NCBI RefSeq assembly: GCF_025813715.1
Contig: NZ_CP107532.1
Coordinates: 3,302,001 to 3,366,000 of the forward strand
Origin: Methylobacterium sp. FF17
GTDB lineage: Bacteria > Pseudomonadota > Alphaproteobacteria > Rhizobiales > Beijerinckiaceae
Length of the DNA stretch: 64,000 nt
Reading direction: 5' to 3'
In this document: positions 43,361 to 51,921 of the stretch, in pieces
Layout: the number at the start of each line of letters is the position of its first letter
Numbering within the stretch: the first letter of the stretch is position 1
Position numbers and translations under genes: made by a program
The notes under the pieces: generated by a model
Database searches by the model: none
What the model was told of the DNA's origin: nothing
What the model saw: the letters and a program-made list of their open reading frames with translations, nothing else

Positions 43361-44647
43361 CTAAGGTGGCGAGCCAGCATCCTGGCCCATCATGGGGTTG
43401 CCGAGCCGGTCGCCATCGGCGTGCGCCGGCATGTCCAGCATCTCGCGGACTTGGTTAGGGGTCATCCAGGCTTGCTGCCCCCCGGCGCCGAGCGCCTTGG
43501 CGAAGTACTCGCCCTGCGTCTGGAGCGAGCCCCGCAGCAGCGCACCGGCGTTGAATTTGGCTTCAAGCGTTTCCGCCTCCTCGTCGCTGAGGAGGCAGCG
43601 TTCGACGGCCTGTTGCCACGCCTCGAACCAAGGACTCAGCCCATACTCGACGAAGAACTGGCCGAGGGCTTCGATGCCCGACCCCCAGCTTGTCTCGTCG
43701 ATCATCAAGAGCGGTCGCGGCACGCCGAAGATGCGCGCGATCTCCTCAAGCTGCCGGCCGCGCGTCTCGTGCGACTGTGCGTCCTTGGCCGTGGACCCGA
43801 GCGCCTTGTACTCCAGCCCTTCCTCGAACACCGGCGTGCGACCAGCGTTCTCCGCCCCCGCGAACCGGCTGTCCCAGTTCTGCCGGAGCCGGATGATGGA
43901 ATCCTCGCTGAGGGTCTTCGGATGCGCGAGGTAACCGTTGACGAAGCTGCCGTGCTTGTAGAGCCGGCCCAGGGCGAGCTCGGCGGCGATCGCGAGGCCG
44001 ATGGCGTCGGCGGCTTGCCGGACCAGGGACATCCCCCGGATGCCGTCTGACGACATGCTCCGCAGGTGGAAGACGTCGGTGGGGTCGAATGTGGCCTGGC
44101 CGCCACGAGGCGGGCGGTAGCGATAGGAGACGGTGAAATCGGGGTTCTGGATTGGCGTGACCCAATCCGGGTCCAGGGGGACGAGGCCCACGATCTTGTC
44201 CCGCCGCGTGCGAAAGTCCCTCGAGCGGATGATGCGGGCATAGCCATCGCCTTTCACGAGGGCACGCATCTGCATTAGCGTCCGGAAGTCGTATGCGCTC
44301 TGCCACGCGTTCGGCTTGCGGTGGAGGATCTTGAACAGCGGGTGGTCCCGCGCCTTCTCCTTCGTGTCCTTGTCGACGAGATGCAGCGGGAGCATCCCGA
44401 TGGTCTGCGAAAGCAGGCTGACTGACCGGAAGACGGCCGGGTTCTTCATCGCCCGGTCGACCGTCACCTCGATGCCGGATGCCGACGAGTTCCCACCGCG
44501 GAGGTACTCGAGCAGCGCCGGGTCATCCAAGCCGATGAACGGGACCGATGCGGCATCGGCCATCACAGAGCCTGGGGCTCCGCTGGTCCGCGGCCCCGCC
44601 TGCGCGGCGGGCGCGCCGCCAAGCGGGATGCGCGGTACAACCTGCAT
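43361..44647 (-). CDS. HK97-type portal protein
   Basis: A 428-residue protein: VDRAMKNPAVFRSVSLLSQTIGMLPLHLVDKDTKEKARDHPLFKIL, then NAWQSAYDFRTLMQMRALVKGDGYARI, then DPTDVFHLRSMSSDGIRGMSLVRQAADAIGLAIAAE and GVPRPLLMIDETSWGSGIEALGQFFVEYGLSPWFEAWQQAVERCL. These are the signature blocks of HK97 gp3-like portals. It forms the dodecameric DNA gate. It lies between the terminase and protease genes. Confidence 0.96.
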   Translation of the reverse strand: MQVVPRIPLGGAPAAQAGPRTSGAPGSVMADAASVPFIGLDDPALLEYLRGGNSSASGIEVTVDRAMKNPAVFRSVSLLSQTIGMLPLHLVDKDTKEKARDHPLFKILHRKPNAWQSAYDFRTLMQMRALVKGDGYARIIRSRDFRTRRDKIVGLVPLDPDWVTPIQNPDFTVSYRYRPPRGGQATFDPTDVFHLRSMSSDGIRGMSLVRQAADAIGLAIAAELALGRLYKHGSFVNGYLAHPKTLSEDSIIRLRQNWDSRFAGAENAGRTPVFEEGLEYKALGSTAKDAQSHETRGRQLEEIARIFGVPRPLLMIDETSWGSGIEALGQFFVEYGLSPWFEAWQQAVERCLLSDEEAETLEAKFNAGALLRGSLQTQGEYFAKALGAGGQQAWMTPNQVREMLDMPAHADGDRLGNPMMGQDAGSPP

Positions 44648-44650
44648 ACG

Positions 44651-46360
44651 TTACACCATCAGCATGTCGCGGGACTCGTACACGGACCGTGTTCGCGCAG
44701 GTTCGGGGTTCAGCGACATCGGCACCACCGCGTCGAACAGAGACATCACCGGGTCGATCTTCGCGTCGCCCGCGTTCTGCTTCGTCGCCCGGATGGCGGT
44801 GGCGGTGGGCTCGATCTTCAGGTTACCCACGGCCCAATTCATGAGGCTCGAGCCCGAGTGACGAAGCGTCCCGTTCGCCAGCTTCCGCTCGGCTGTCTTG
44901 ATGGCGTTCATCATGCCGTAGCCCTGGGGCACGCCCACGAGGAGCTTCGCCTCTTGGGTCACCCCGATCTCGGCCATGGCCTCGATGAACTCGCCGAGCC
45001 CGGCAGGGTCGACGCCGACACAGGCCAGGAGACCGCGGTCTTTGATGCTGGCCACCACCTCGACGATCTCCGCGATATCGCCGAGCTCGTCGTTGACGAT
45101 GGTGAGTTCGCCGGCCCGTTCGAAATCCCGCAGGCGAGCCGCGATCGACTTGCGCCGCGTCAGTACGCCGTCGTGGCACCAGGCATGGGTCCAGGCCAGC
45201 CAGTCTCGCGTCGCCCTCTCACGGCCGAGCACCGTGAGGCCGAAGAGATCGTCCAGGCCCCCGCCGTCGATGCCGACGCAGACGACCTCGCAGAGTTCCA
45301 GGATGGCCCGCAGGCCCGCTTGCCGATCCTCCGATGGGCTGACCAACGCGTGGTCGACCCGGCTCTTCCAGAACTCCGAGCCGGGCCACCGATTGGCCCG
45401 CAGGCCCATCCCGATCTCGACGTTGAAGTGCTGCGAAGCCAGCAGGGCCAGCGCCTCGGCGCCGTTCTCTTCCGCCTTGAGCAGCTGATTGACGAGGAAC
45501 GACTCGTCGACCGACTTGCCCATGTTCGGATTGACCAGAGGCCAGAGCTTCCGGTCCTTCCAGCCGCCGTCCGCAGAGATCCGCTGGGGTAGTTCGTACA
45601 GGATCGGGAGGAGCGGCAGCCGCATCTCGCCGTCCCGCACCTTACGAGCGTTCTCCAGTTCCTCCTTGAAGACGCCGGACGGCGGGTCCTTCGATTGAGT
45701 GGTGACCTGGATCAGGAAGCCGTCCGGCCGGGCGGCCAGAGCGCCCCGGATCTCCACGAAGATGTCTGAGGCCCGGGGCTTCTTCGCGAAGACGTGCGTC
45801 TCGTCGATGAGCGTGTAGGTGGCCTTCGATCCGGTGATGGCGTCGGTGTCGGCCGCCTTGATCTGCATCGTCGCGCCGCTGTTCCGGTGCGTGATGAGGC
45901 GGATATGGTGCTGGCCGTGGAAGAGCTTGGCGAGTTGAGCGTCCGCCTGAATGATGCCCCAGGCCTGCTTGTAAGCGATGTCGGCGATCTGCTTTGTCGG
46001 GGCGATCAGCAGCCCTTCTGCGAGCGGTCGGCGGTTCAGGATCATGATCGTAATCATGATGGCGGCCGCGCCGCTCGATTTGCTGTTCTTCTTCGGCACC
46101 AGCCAGAAGAACTCGTTGATCATCCGCCGCTGAGCGGCCGCGTCGTACGAGCCGAAGATGGCCTCCACGATCGGGAGCAGCCATTCCGTCCCCGCCTCTG
46201 CCATGGTCGGCTGGCCGATGACGTCCGGGATCTTCAGCCGGTTGAACACCCGCACCGCGCGGGCCGCCTCATCCCGAAAGAGCGGGAGATCTGGCACCAG
46301 GGTGCGCCCGGCGAGGATACGGTCCTCCCAGTCTGGGCAGGCGGTGTTCCATGCCTTCAT
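44651..46360 (-). CDS. Terminase large subunit
   Basis: A 569-residue packaging motor. The ATPase Walker A is FFWLVPKKNSKSSGAAAIMI, Walker B is in ATYTLIDETHVF, and the C-terminal nuclease has CVGIDGGGLDDLFGLTVLG and CVGVDPAGLGEFIEAM, with the acidic metal-binding Asp residues. This is the HK97/lambda-like Terminase_1 type. It starts exactly at the stop of the small subunit gene. Confidence 0.95.
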   Translation of the reverse strand: MKAWNTACPDWEDRILAGRTLVPDLPLFRDEAARAVRVFNRLKIPDVIGQPTMAEAGTEWLLPIVEAIFGSYDAAAQRRMINEFFWLVPKKNSKSSGAAAIMITIMILNRRPLAEGLLIAPTKQIADIAYKQAWGIIQADAQLAKLFHGQHHIRLITHRNSGATMQIKAADTDAITGSKATYTLIDETHVFAKKPRASDIFVEIRGALAARPDGFLIQVTTQSKDPPSGVFKEELENARKVRDGEMRLPLLPILYELPQRISADGGWKDRKLWPLVNPNMGKSVDESFLVNQLLKAEENGAEALALLASQHFNVEIGMGLRANRWPGSEFWKSRVDHALVSPSEDRQAGLRAILELCEVVCVGIDGGGLDDLFGLTVLGRERATRDWLAWTHAWCHDGVLTRRKSIAARLRDFERAGELTIVNDELGDIAEIVEVVASIKDRGLLACVGVDPAGLGEFIEAMAEIGVTQEAKLLVGVPQGYGMMNAIKTAERKLANGTLRHSGSSLMNWAVGNLKIEPTATAIRATKQNAGDAKIDPVMSLFDAVVPMSLNPEPARTRSVYESRDMLMV

Positions 46361-46950
46361 CAGTTCGGTCGCGCGTCCGGCGCGGCGAGGTCATCGCCCC
46401 AATCCGAGCCGAGGCCCGCTGCCTTTGCCTCCTCGGCTGCGGCGGCCTTCTTCCCGGCCGGCGCCAGCGTCTCGGCCAGCGTCTTCACGGCTAAGGCGAG
46501 ATTCTTCAGCGTCCCGGCGCGCACCGGCAGACTGACCGCCTTCATCATCGCCTCGCGACGGCGGGCGCCGCTCTTGCCGGGCGTTGCCTCCTCGATCGCC
46601 TCTTCGATCTCGCCGATGTGCGAGGTGGTCGCATCCAGTTCATCGAGCATTCGGAGGGCGAGAATTCGGCCGCGGCCGATGATGGCCTCCGGCTTCGCGG
46701 TCTCGCTGTTCAGCGGGGTGCGGATGCGCTCCACGATCGGCTCGACATGCTCAATGAGGGGCCGCGGAGTCCGCGGAGCGTCCTGCGGAGCCTCGGCACC
46801 CGGCCGGGCCCACCCGCCTGCTTTCGCCCGAAGCCGAATCGCCTTGTCGGAGCACCCGTACCAACGGGCTATCTCTCTGATCGACAAGTCGGTTTTGACG
46901 TAATCCCGCTCAATGCCAGCCCAGTCGATCGGTTTTTTCGCCTTGCTCAT
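46360..46950 (-). CDS. Terminase small subunit
   Basis: A 196-residue DNA-binding protein from ATG at 46950 (MSKAKKPIDWAGIERDYVKTDLSIREIARWYGCSDKAIRLRAKAGGW). This N-terminal helix-turn-helix is typical of small terminases of this phage group. A helical oligomerisation region follows. It recognises the packaging site, probably just upstream. Confidence 0.88.
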   Translation of the reverse strand: MSKAKKPIDWAGIERDYVKTDLSIREIARWYGCSDKAIRLRAKAGGWARPGAEAPQDAPRTPRPLIEHVEPIVERIRTPLNSETAKPEAIIGRGRILALRMLDELDATTSHIGEIEEAIEEATPGKSGARRREAMMKAVSLPVRAGTLKNLALAVKTLAETLAPAGKKAAAAEEAKAAGLGSDWGDDLAAPDARPN

Positions 46951-47044
46951 CGCCGACTGTCCGCACCGCTCCGCACCCTCGAAAACACCCACCAGGAAAA
47001 GTTCTGCGCATGCGACCTGATGCGGTAGCCGCCCCTTGGCCTGG

Positions 47045-47084
47045 TATACTTTAGACCCCCCCCTACCTTCTGGTAGGCAGGCGG
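47045..47084. other. Candidate packaging-site region (G-tract plus hairpin)
   Basis: Between the terminase small subunit and the next gene lies an 8-base C run (47056-47063) abutting a hairpin CCTACC/GGTAGG (47062-47077, 4-base loop). HNH and small terminase genes flank it, the usual place for a cos or pac site in HK97-type phages. This is a positional guess only. Confidence 0.3.
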
Positions 47085-47336
47085 CTAGACTCCAGGCTCA
47101 GCAGCCACCTCGACCATGATGGGCGGGTGGCTGGTGCCGAGGATTCGCACGTGGATGGGAGCGCCAGCCTGAAGGGCGGCAAGCTCGTCAGGGGTGGGCA
47201 ACCATGCCGTCGTCATGGCGGGCGTCTCAGGCCCGCCCACGCTGCAGGTGATGACCTCATCGCGGATGGGCACACCAAGGTATCCCTGGCTCTTGCCGAG
47301 CACCCGAGTGCAGCCCTCGATGCGACCGATCTGCAT
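47085..47336 (-). CDS. Small phage protein, packaging region
   Basis: An 83-residue protein from ATG at 47336 (MQIGRIEGCTRVLGKSQGYLGVPIRDEVITCSVGGPETPAMTTAWLPTPDEL). It is predicted beta-rich and has the line HVRILGTSHPPIMVEVA. It is found between the HNH nuclease and terminase small subunit; function unknown. Confidence 0.75.
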   Translation of the reverse strand: MQIGRIEGCTRVLGKSQGYLGVPIRDEVITCSVGGPETPAMTTAWLPTPDELAALQAGAPIHVRILGTSHPPIMVEVAAEPGV

Positions 47337-47338
47337 GC

Positions 47339-47674
47339 TCAAGATCCTGCCGTGCCCATGCGGCGCGCCCGAGCGGCCGCCGTCTTCTTCTGATGGTGAG
47401 GTGGGCACAGGGCTTGCCCGTTCCTCGGGTCTAGCGGGTCTCCACCGTCCCGACGCTCCACGATGTGGTCAGCGTAGAGCCGGACCCCGCCGCGCCTGCC
47501 ATGAGCCGTGCAGCCCGGAGCCTGGCACTTCCACCCCGCTCGCTTCAGCACCTCGAGCCTCCAGGCTTTGTGCTCGGGGGTGAGGAGGTCTGCCTCTGCC
47601 GTCTTCGGAGGCGGGCGCGAGGTACGCGTGTCGAGAGTGGCGAGGCGCGAACCTATGGTGGTTAGGCGGGCCAT
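47339..47674 (-). CDS. HNH endonuclease, DNA packaging associated
   Basis: A 111-residue protein from ATG at 47674. It has a zinc/HNH core: WRLEVLKRAGWKCQAPGCTAHGRRGGVRLYADHIVERRDGGDPLDPRNGQALCPPHHQKK, with two Cys pairs and the DH...N...H residues. Such a gene next to terminase is standard in HK97-like phages, where it assists cos cleavage. It opens the leftward late operon. Confidence 0.92.
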   Translation of the reverse strand: MARLTTIGSRLATLDTRTSRPPPKTAEADLLTPEHKAWRLEVLKRAGWKCQAPGCTAHGRRGGVRLYADHIVERRDGGDPLDPRNGQALCPPHHQKKTAAARARRMGTAGS

Positions 47675-47861
47675 GCATGCCACCCTCAACGAAGTGAAAG
47701 AATTGCGCCTGGGCTTCGCCAGGCCTGCCTCGATCATGCTTCCCCGACATGAGGCGCGGTCATGCGACGGTTTGGTCTCAAGTACGTGAGGAACGGCCGA
47801 GAGCGCCGGGCATTCACTGCTCACATCCGAACAGCCGTGGCATACCAGCAGGACCTACCGC

Positions 47862-48071
47862 ATGCGCAATCACATCACGCCTGCCAATGCCGCTTGGCCG
47901 AATGCATCGCATCAGGCGAACCTGACGGCGACATCGGTCGGCAGCAACCAGCGTATGGACCTGGTGAACGACGCTTCCGAGTCTCACTCCCTGCAGAACG
48001 CGTTGGAACTGGAAGGTGCCGTCGTAAAACCCGCATCCGACTTCGGAGGCTTCGGATCGTTCTCCGGCTAG
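47862..48071 (+). CDS. Small hypothetical protein
   Basis: A 69-residue polar protein (MRNHITPANAAWPNASHQANLTATSVGSNQRMD...). Its leader CCAGCAGGAC-TACCG-C before the ATG is nearly repeated before the next gene at 48141. It is on the plus strand, against the late operon. No function can be given. Confidence 0.5.
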   Translation: MRNHITPANAAWPNASHQANLTATSVGSNQRMDLVNDASESHSLQNALELEGAVVKPASDFGGFGSFSG

Positions 48072-48140
48072 CTACCAGCCTCTGTCAGGAGAGCCCGAGT
48101 TGCCCCTGGCAAACCACCCTTCCAACCAGCAGGACAACCG

Positions 48141-48362
48141 ATGACCGCGATCAATCACCTCGATGCCGTTCCCAGTCAGACCACGAACGACGTGCTCAAT
48201 GCGGATGCCAACAAGGCGGGACCGGAGAGCACCTCGATGAACCGGGAGCATCGGATCGGCAACACGGTCGACAAGGTCGATCAGGTCAGCAGCGTCACCC
48301 TCATGGGCATGGCCATTGCCGGGTCGGCGGTCATGCTCGGCGCCCACTGGCTGGTAGGCTGA
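48141..48362 (+). CDS. Small hypothetical protein with C-terminal membrane segment
   Basis: A 73-residue protein (MTAINHLDAVPSQTTNDVLNADANKAGPEST...) that ends in a hydrophobic helix (VTLMGMAIAGSAVMLGAHWLV). The leader CCAGCAGGACAACCG precedes the ATG and echoes the leader of the 47862 gene. Unknown function; probably tail-anchored. Confidence 0.5.
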   Translation: MTAINHLDAVPSQTTNDVLNADANKAGPESTSMNREHRIGNTVDKVDQVSSVTLMGMAIAGSAVMLGAHWLVG

Positions 48363-48458
48363 ACGCGGCAATTGTTTCACCACGGGCTGCGTTCAGATCG
48401 ACGCTGCTACAGGGCACAGGCGGGCTACCGGAGAGGTAGGTCCGCGGGGAGTTACCCA

Positions 48459-48773
48459 ATGTTCAAGACACTCACGCTCGGTGCTGGCCTGATGGCTGCT
48501 GGTCTGTTCATGGCTCCCGCACCGTCATCGGCAGCACCGCTCAGCGTCACGGCGATGCCCGATGCTGCGACTGCCGTCGAGAACGTCCAGTACGGCTATG
48601 GTGGCTACGGCGGCGGTGGATACGGGCGTCGCGGCTACGGTGATGGATATGGACGCCGTGGCTACGGTGGTGGTCGCCACTTCGGGCCTCGCTTCGGTGG
48701 CCGTGAATTCGGATACGGTCGGGGACGCGGTTACGGCTATGGTCGCGGTTACGGTCGCCGCAGCTACTATTAG
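48459..48773 (+). CDS. Secreted Gly/Tyr/Arg-rich protein
   Basis: A 104-residue protein with signal peptide (MFKTLTLGAGLMAAGLFMAPAPSSA). The mature part is dominated by repeats of GYGGGGYGRRGYGDGYGRR and RGYGYGRGYGRR. Similar low-complexity secreted proteins are frequent in Methylobacterium and Bradyrhizobium genomes; role unknown. GAGAGGTAGG lies upstream. It ends before a strong hairpin shared with a convergent gene. Confidence 0.75.
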   Translation: MFKTLTLGAGLMAAGLFMAPAPSSAAPLSVTAMPDAATAVENVQYGYGGYGGGGYGRRGYGDGYGRRGYGGGRHFGPRFGGREFGYGRGRGYGYGRGYGRRSYY

Positions 48774-48781
48774 GACTTTCC

Positions 48782-48807
48782 GGCGCCCCTTAGGATTGAG
48801 GGGCGCC
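48782..48807. terminator. Bidirectional hairpin between convergent genes
   Basis: GGCGCCCCT pairs with AGGGGCGCC over an 8-base loop (perfect 9-bp stem). It lies 9 bp after the stop of the Gly-rich gene and overlaps the last codons of the convergent gene at 48790. A short U-run is present only weakly. Confidence 0.65.
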
Positions 48808-48993
48808 AGTATCCGATCCGCTGATCTCCGTAGTCCAGATTTCGCGGTCTTCTGTGTCTACGATCCGCGCCGACGTAGCTTTGTGCAAGATCAGGCCTTC
48901 TCGAGCATGCGCTTTGGCTGCTTCGAAATCCCCGGGTTCCAACCTTGAGCCGATCTCAGTTTGGCCGTCGCGGAATTCAATTCGGTATGTCAT
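48790..48993 (-). CDS. Small hypothetical protein
   Basis: A 67-residue protein (MTYRIEFRDGQTEIGSRLEPGDFEAAKAHAREGLILHKATSARIVDTEDREIW). Two beta strands around a helix resemble small alphaproteobacterial proteins of the DUF6894 style, but this is not certain. It is convergent with the Gly-rich secreted protein. Confidence 0.65.
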   Translation of the reverse strand: MTYRIEFRDGQTEIGSRLEPGDFEAAKAHAREGLILHKATSARIVDTEDREIWTTEISGSDTGAPQS

Positions 48994-49208
48994 GGAGCGT
49001 CAACGCACCGGAGCGGGGTGAGTCGCTCCACCTAGTCATATGATGACACCCGTGGCGATCTCTCGCCCAGGACAGAGCTTCTCTTAGGGGAGAAGCGGCA
49101 GGGCCAGTGTCAGCCTCACATCCGTTCTCGCGCTCGATCCGTCCATATTGTTCTGCTATCGGCGCGAGAAGGACAATAGGCCCGGCCTAAGACACGTCAA
49201 GGGATAAG

Positions 49209-49238
49209 CGGCCCGTACTTTTAGATATGCACGGGCCG
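49209..49238 (-). terminator. Hairpin after Hint-domain gene
   Basis: CGGCCCGT and ACGGGCCG form a perfect 8-bp stem with a 14-base AT-rich loop, 10 bp past the stop of the Hint gene. It probably ends or protects that transcript. Confidence 0.6.
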
Positions 49239-49247
49239 TTCCCCGGT

Positions 49248-50327
49248 TCAGGCCGAGAAGGTGGCGTCGGTCCAGGCGCCCTGCGCCGTCAGCGTGTCGG
49301 CGAACACGGCGCTCAGGCGCGCCCGCTCGGCGGTGACGACGGGACCGTCCACGGCTACCGGCCGGCAGCGGGCCGACCAGCCCGGCGCCACGAAATCCGG
49401 GTTGTGCAGGGCATGGTCGGAGGCTTGCGCGAAGAACGGACGGTCGCCCCCGTCGATGTAGCTCTCGGCGGCGAGACCCTCGGCCAGCAGGATGTCGTGG
49501 GAGTCGAGCTCCACGTGCCAGTAGGTGACGGTGGCAAGCGGCAGGCGCACGATGGTGGTGCCGTTGATGAGGCACATGATCGGCACGAGGTGGCCGCCCT
49601 GCGCGTCGTCGTCCGCGCCCACCAGCACGGGATGGCCCGGCGAGAGGGTGAGGTCGCGGGTCGGCAGGCCGTCTCCGAAGGCACCGGCGCTGACGCGGAC
49701 CGGCTGCTGGGCGTGGGCCAGCGCGCCGCCCTGTCCCGCGAGGTCGCGGTGCCCGATCCAGACGATCGGCCGGGCCGTGCCGGACGCGGTCACGGCCCGG
49801 TCGCCGACGCGCAGGTCCTCCACCGCGACATCCGCCTCGCGGCCGTCGCGGATCACGCGGATGCCCGTGCCCGTGACGAAGCAGACCGGCGTCACGTAAT
49901 CGCCCTGGGGGGTGGTGAAATTGTACGTGGCATTATCGCGCGAAATCGCGCTGTTCGAGAATATGAGATTACCGCTCTGATCCTGCTTCTCCAGGAGAAA
50001 CATCGAGCCGTTATCAAGTTTTGTTTGCGATATTACATTAATTCCGGACCTAATAGTCGGGTCGTTGTAAATGCTGATGAAAGTCTCGCTCCCATCTTGC
50101 TTGAGGCCATAAAGATAGCGCGTTTCCGAGCCTTCATTGTTAAGCGCAAAAGCGTTGTATTGCGAGAGATCGGCGCTCAATGAAGCAGATGAAGCTGAGC
50201 CCAGCCCACTATTATTATAGGAAAATGAGCTAACCGAAGCTACATTTTCGGCCGGATAAATGGTTCTGTTGAAGAAAGGATCGTTGATAAAGCCAGTCTT
50301 TTTCGTGACGTCGCCCATAGCACCCAT
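49248..50327 (-). CDS. Hint-domain (Hedgehog/intein) protein
   Basis: A 359-residue protein. The N-terminal 145 residues are Ser/Asn-rich beta-type and more AT-rich at the DNA level. From VCFVTGTGIRVIRDGREADVAVEDLRVGDRAVT begins a Hint domain with its nucleophilic Cys, followed by DLTLSPGHPVLVG (the TxxH-like motif) and a C-terminal WHVELDSHDILLAEGLAAESYIDGG. This domain type (Hint_2) is common in secreted alphaproteobacterial proteins. The usual terminal Asn for splicing is not visible. Whether phage or host derived is unclear; it lies inside the prophage. Confidence 0.88.
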   Translation of the reverse strand: MGAMGDVTKKTGFINDPFFNRTIYPAENVASVSSFSYNNSGLGSASSASLSADLSQYNAFALNNEGSETRYLYGLKQDGSETFISIYNDPTIRSGINVISQTKLDNGSMFLLEKQDQSGNLIFSNSAISRDNATYNFTTPQGDYVTPVCFVTGTGIRVIRDGREADVAVEDLRVGDRAVTASGTARPIVWIGHRDLAGQGGALAHAQQPVRVSAGAFGDGLPTRDLTLSPGHPVLVGADDDAQGGHLVPIMCLINGTTIVRLPLATVTYWHVELDSHDILLAEGLAAESYIDGGDRPFFAQASDHALHNPDFVAPGWSARCRPVAVDGPVVTAERARLSAVFADTLTAQGAWTDATFSA

Positions 50328-50442
50328 CCCATTTGCGGATAGAGACTACTGTTCGGCGATCACGACTACGTCAAACGATTCCCGGGACGTTGGTATTCAT
50401 CCAGTTTCAGCGTTGCAATTTGGATACACATACATCGCATGC

Positions 50443-51156
50443 TCAAGCGGCCCTATGCACATCCTCAATCGGCAGGCTGACATTGCAAGAAGAGCCCATG
50501 ACGGTCAGAGAGATGACGCCAACGGTGCCCCCCTCCGTTGTCCCGACGAAGCGCCCGGCAAACCCGGTAAAGACGCCGGAGCCGGCGCGCACGTCATCTC
50601 CCGCCTGAAGCCCGGCCAGTGGATTGAGATTCGTCCTACCCGCTAGCTCGTCCTCGCCCTGTTGGCGCATCCAGCGCATGCCCTCGCCATTCATGCGTAG
50701 CGGCCCTGCAGTGGGTGAGCCGAGAATACCGGACAGACCGTGGACGTTGCGCTGATCGACATCCCGCTCCCGTAGCGCCGCCATGGTCACGTCGCAGAGA
50801 CCGCCCAGCACCCCGAGGAACAGGTACGAGCGCATGATGGGGCGCTGCTGCTCGCGCCGTGGTACCCGCAGGTTCGAGCGGATCGCACGCCTCCAGGTGA
50901 ACTCGCACGGCACGTAGGCCAGGAACGGCGTCTCTCCGGCCCTCGCGCCGCCGAGACCGATCCGCCTGACGCTGGCAGCGGCCGACAACTCCCGACTCGG
51001 CGCAGTCGTGCAGACGTACCAGCGCACGCCCTTGGCCCAGAGGTTCGGCGTCTTGTTCCGGCGCTCCTGCGGGATCGGCTCATCCTGAGCCACGACGACG
51101 TTGTGCTGCGGCGTAGCCTTGGCGTCGAATCCGCGTCCGTTTCTGCTGGCAGGCAT
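50443..51156 (-). CDS. NusG paralogue, candidate phage antiterminator
   Basis: A 237-residue protein. After a 40-residue lead comes an NGN-like domain: RWYVCTTAPSRELSAAASVRRIGLGG...FLAYVPCEFTWRR, then RPIMRSYLFLGVLG, the YxFV-like end. The C-terminal part is a KOW motif: LQAGDDVRAGSGVFTGFAGRFVGTTEGGTVGVISLTVMG. This is the domain order of NusG/RfaH, which ride on RNA polymerase. The gene lies at the end of the leftward early operon, before the late genes, so a role in late antitermination is plausible. Phage NusG-like genes are known in alphaproteobacterial prophages. Confidence 0.82.
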   Translation of the reverse strand: MPASRNGRGFDAKATPQHNVVVAQDEPIPQERRNKTPNLWAKGVRWYVCTTAPSRELSAAASVRRIGLGGARAGETPFLAYVPCEFTWRRAIRSNLRVPRREQQRPIMRSYLFLGVLGGLCDVTMAALRERDVDQRNVHGLSGILGSPTAGPLRMNGEGMRWMRQQGEDELAGRTNLNPLAGLQAGDDVRAGSGVFTGFAGRFVGTTEGGTVGVISLTVMGSSCNVSLPIEDVHRAA

Positions 51157-51225
51157 GGTGTTGATCCTCGATACGCTACGAGAGGATGGGGAGAGGGACC
51201 GGTGGCAGCCGGCCCGGACGATCGA

Positions 51226-51921
51226 TCAGCGAACAGCCGTCTCGATGCGACGGAGGCTGCGCTCGACCGCTTCGGCTCTCTTGAGCAGCGCCGCGCCCTG
51301 CTGCATCAGCGCCTCGACGGCTTTGGCGTGCTCTGTGTTCGCCGCCATCACGGCCCGCGCTTCGGCAACCGTGCGCTGAAGCTCCTCGCTCTGATCTGGC
51401 CCGAAGTTCTCGTCCCGTATGGTCGAGACCCACGCCCGCGGAACGCCGAGGTCTTCGGCCAGACGAGCGTCCGTCCAGCCAGCCGAATAGCCGGCCTTCT
51501 CGTCCACATAGACCTCGTCCAGCTTCGCCCAAATGAGGCGGCGCTCGTCGCGCGTCATCTCGCGCGGCTTCTCCGCAGCCGTAGCTTGCGGCTTCCCTGC
51601 TTCAACAACAGCAAGGCTTGGGGTTGTCTGGACCACCGTTACGCACTCCTCACTCTGAACGACATGAAGGCGCCGACGACGCGCCTCCTGCTCTCGGTTC
51701 ACACAGGATGGGCAGAGGTCATCTCGACCATCGCGCCGCTTGCCGACGCTCCATCCACGCTCCTCGAACTTCTTGGGCACCTGCGAGTCGGCGATCTCCG
51801 ACCCGAAGTTCTGACGGCCAAGGGTCTCGCCACAGCCGCACGAGCCGCAGACGAGCCGATAGCGCGGGACGGGCTGGCCATCCTCGCGCACCGGGGTCTC
51901 AACGAAGTGGCGACGGCTCAC
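51226..51921 (-). CDS. Phage zinc-finger/HTH protein
   Basis: A 231-residue protein. The N-terminus has LVCGSCGCGET and DDLCPSC, likely zinc ligands. A helix-turn-helix lies near residue 155 (DARLAEDLGVPRAWVSTIRDENFGP), and a long helix follows. It overlaps the Rha-like gene start by 4 bases. It is probably a regulator of the middle phase; the family is not named. Confidence 0.75.
   Translation of the reverse strand: MSRRHFVETPVREDGQPVPRYRLVCGSCGCGETLGRQNFGSEIADSQVPKKFEERGWSVGKRRDGRDDLCPSCVNREQEARRRRLHVVQSEECVTVVQTTPSLAVVEAGKPQATAAEKPREMTRDERRLIWAKLDEVYVDEKAGYSAGWTDARLAEDLGVPRAWVSTIRDENFGPDQSEELQRTVAEARAVMAANTEHAKAVEALMQQGAALLKRAEAVERSLRRIETAVR

Noticed and set aside
42278-44050. 590-residue plus-strand frame
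   Set aside because: Shadow of the prohead protease and portal genes.
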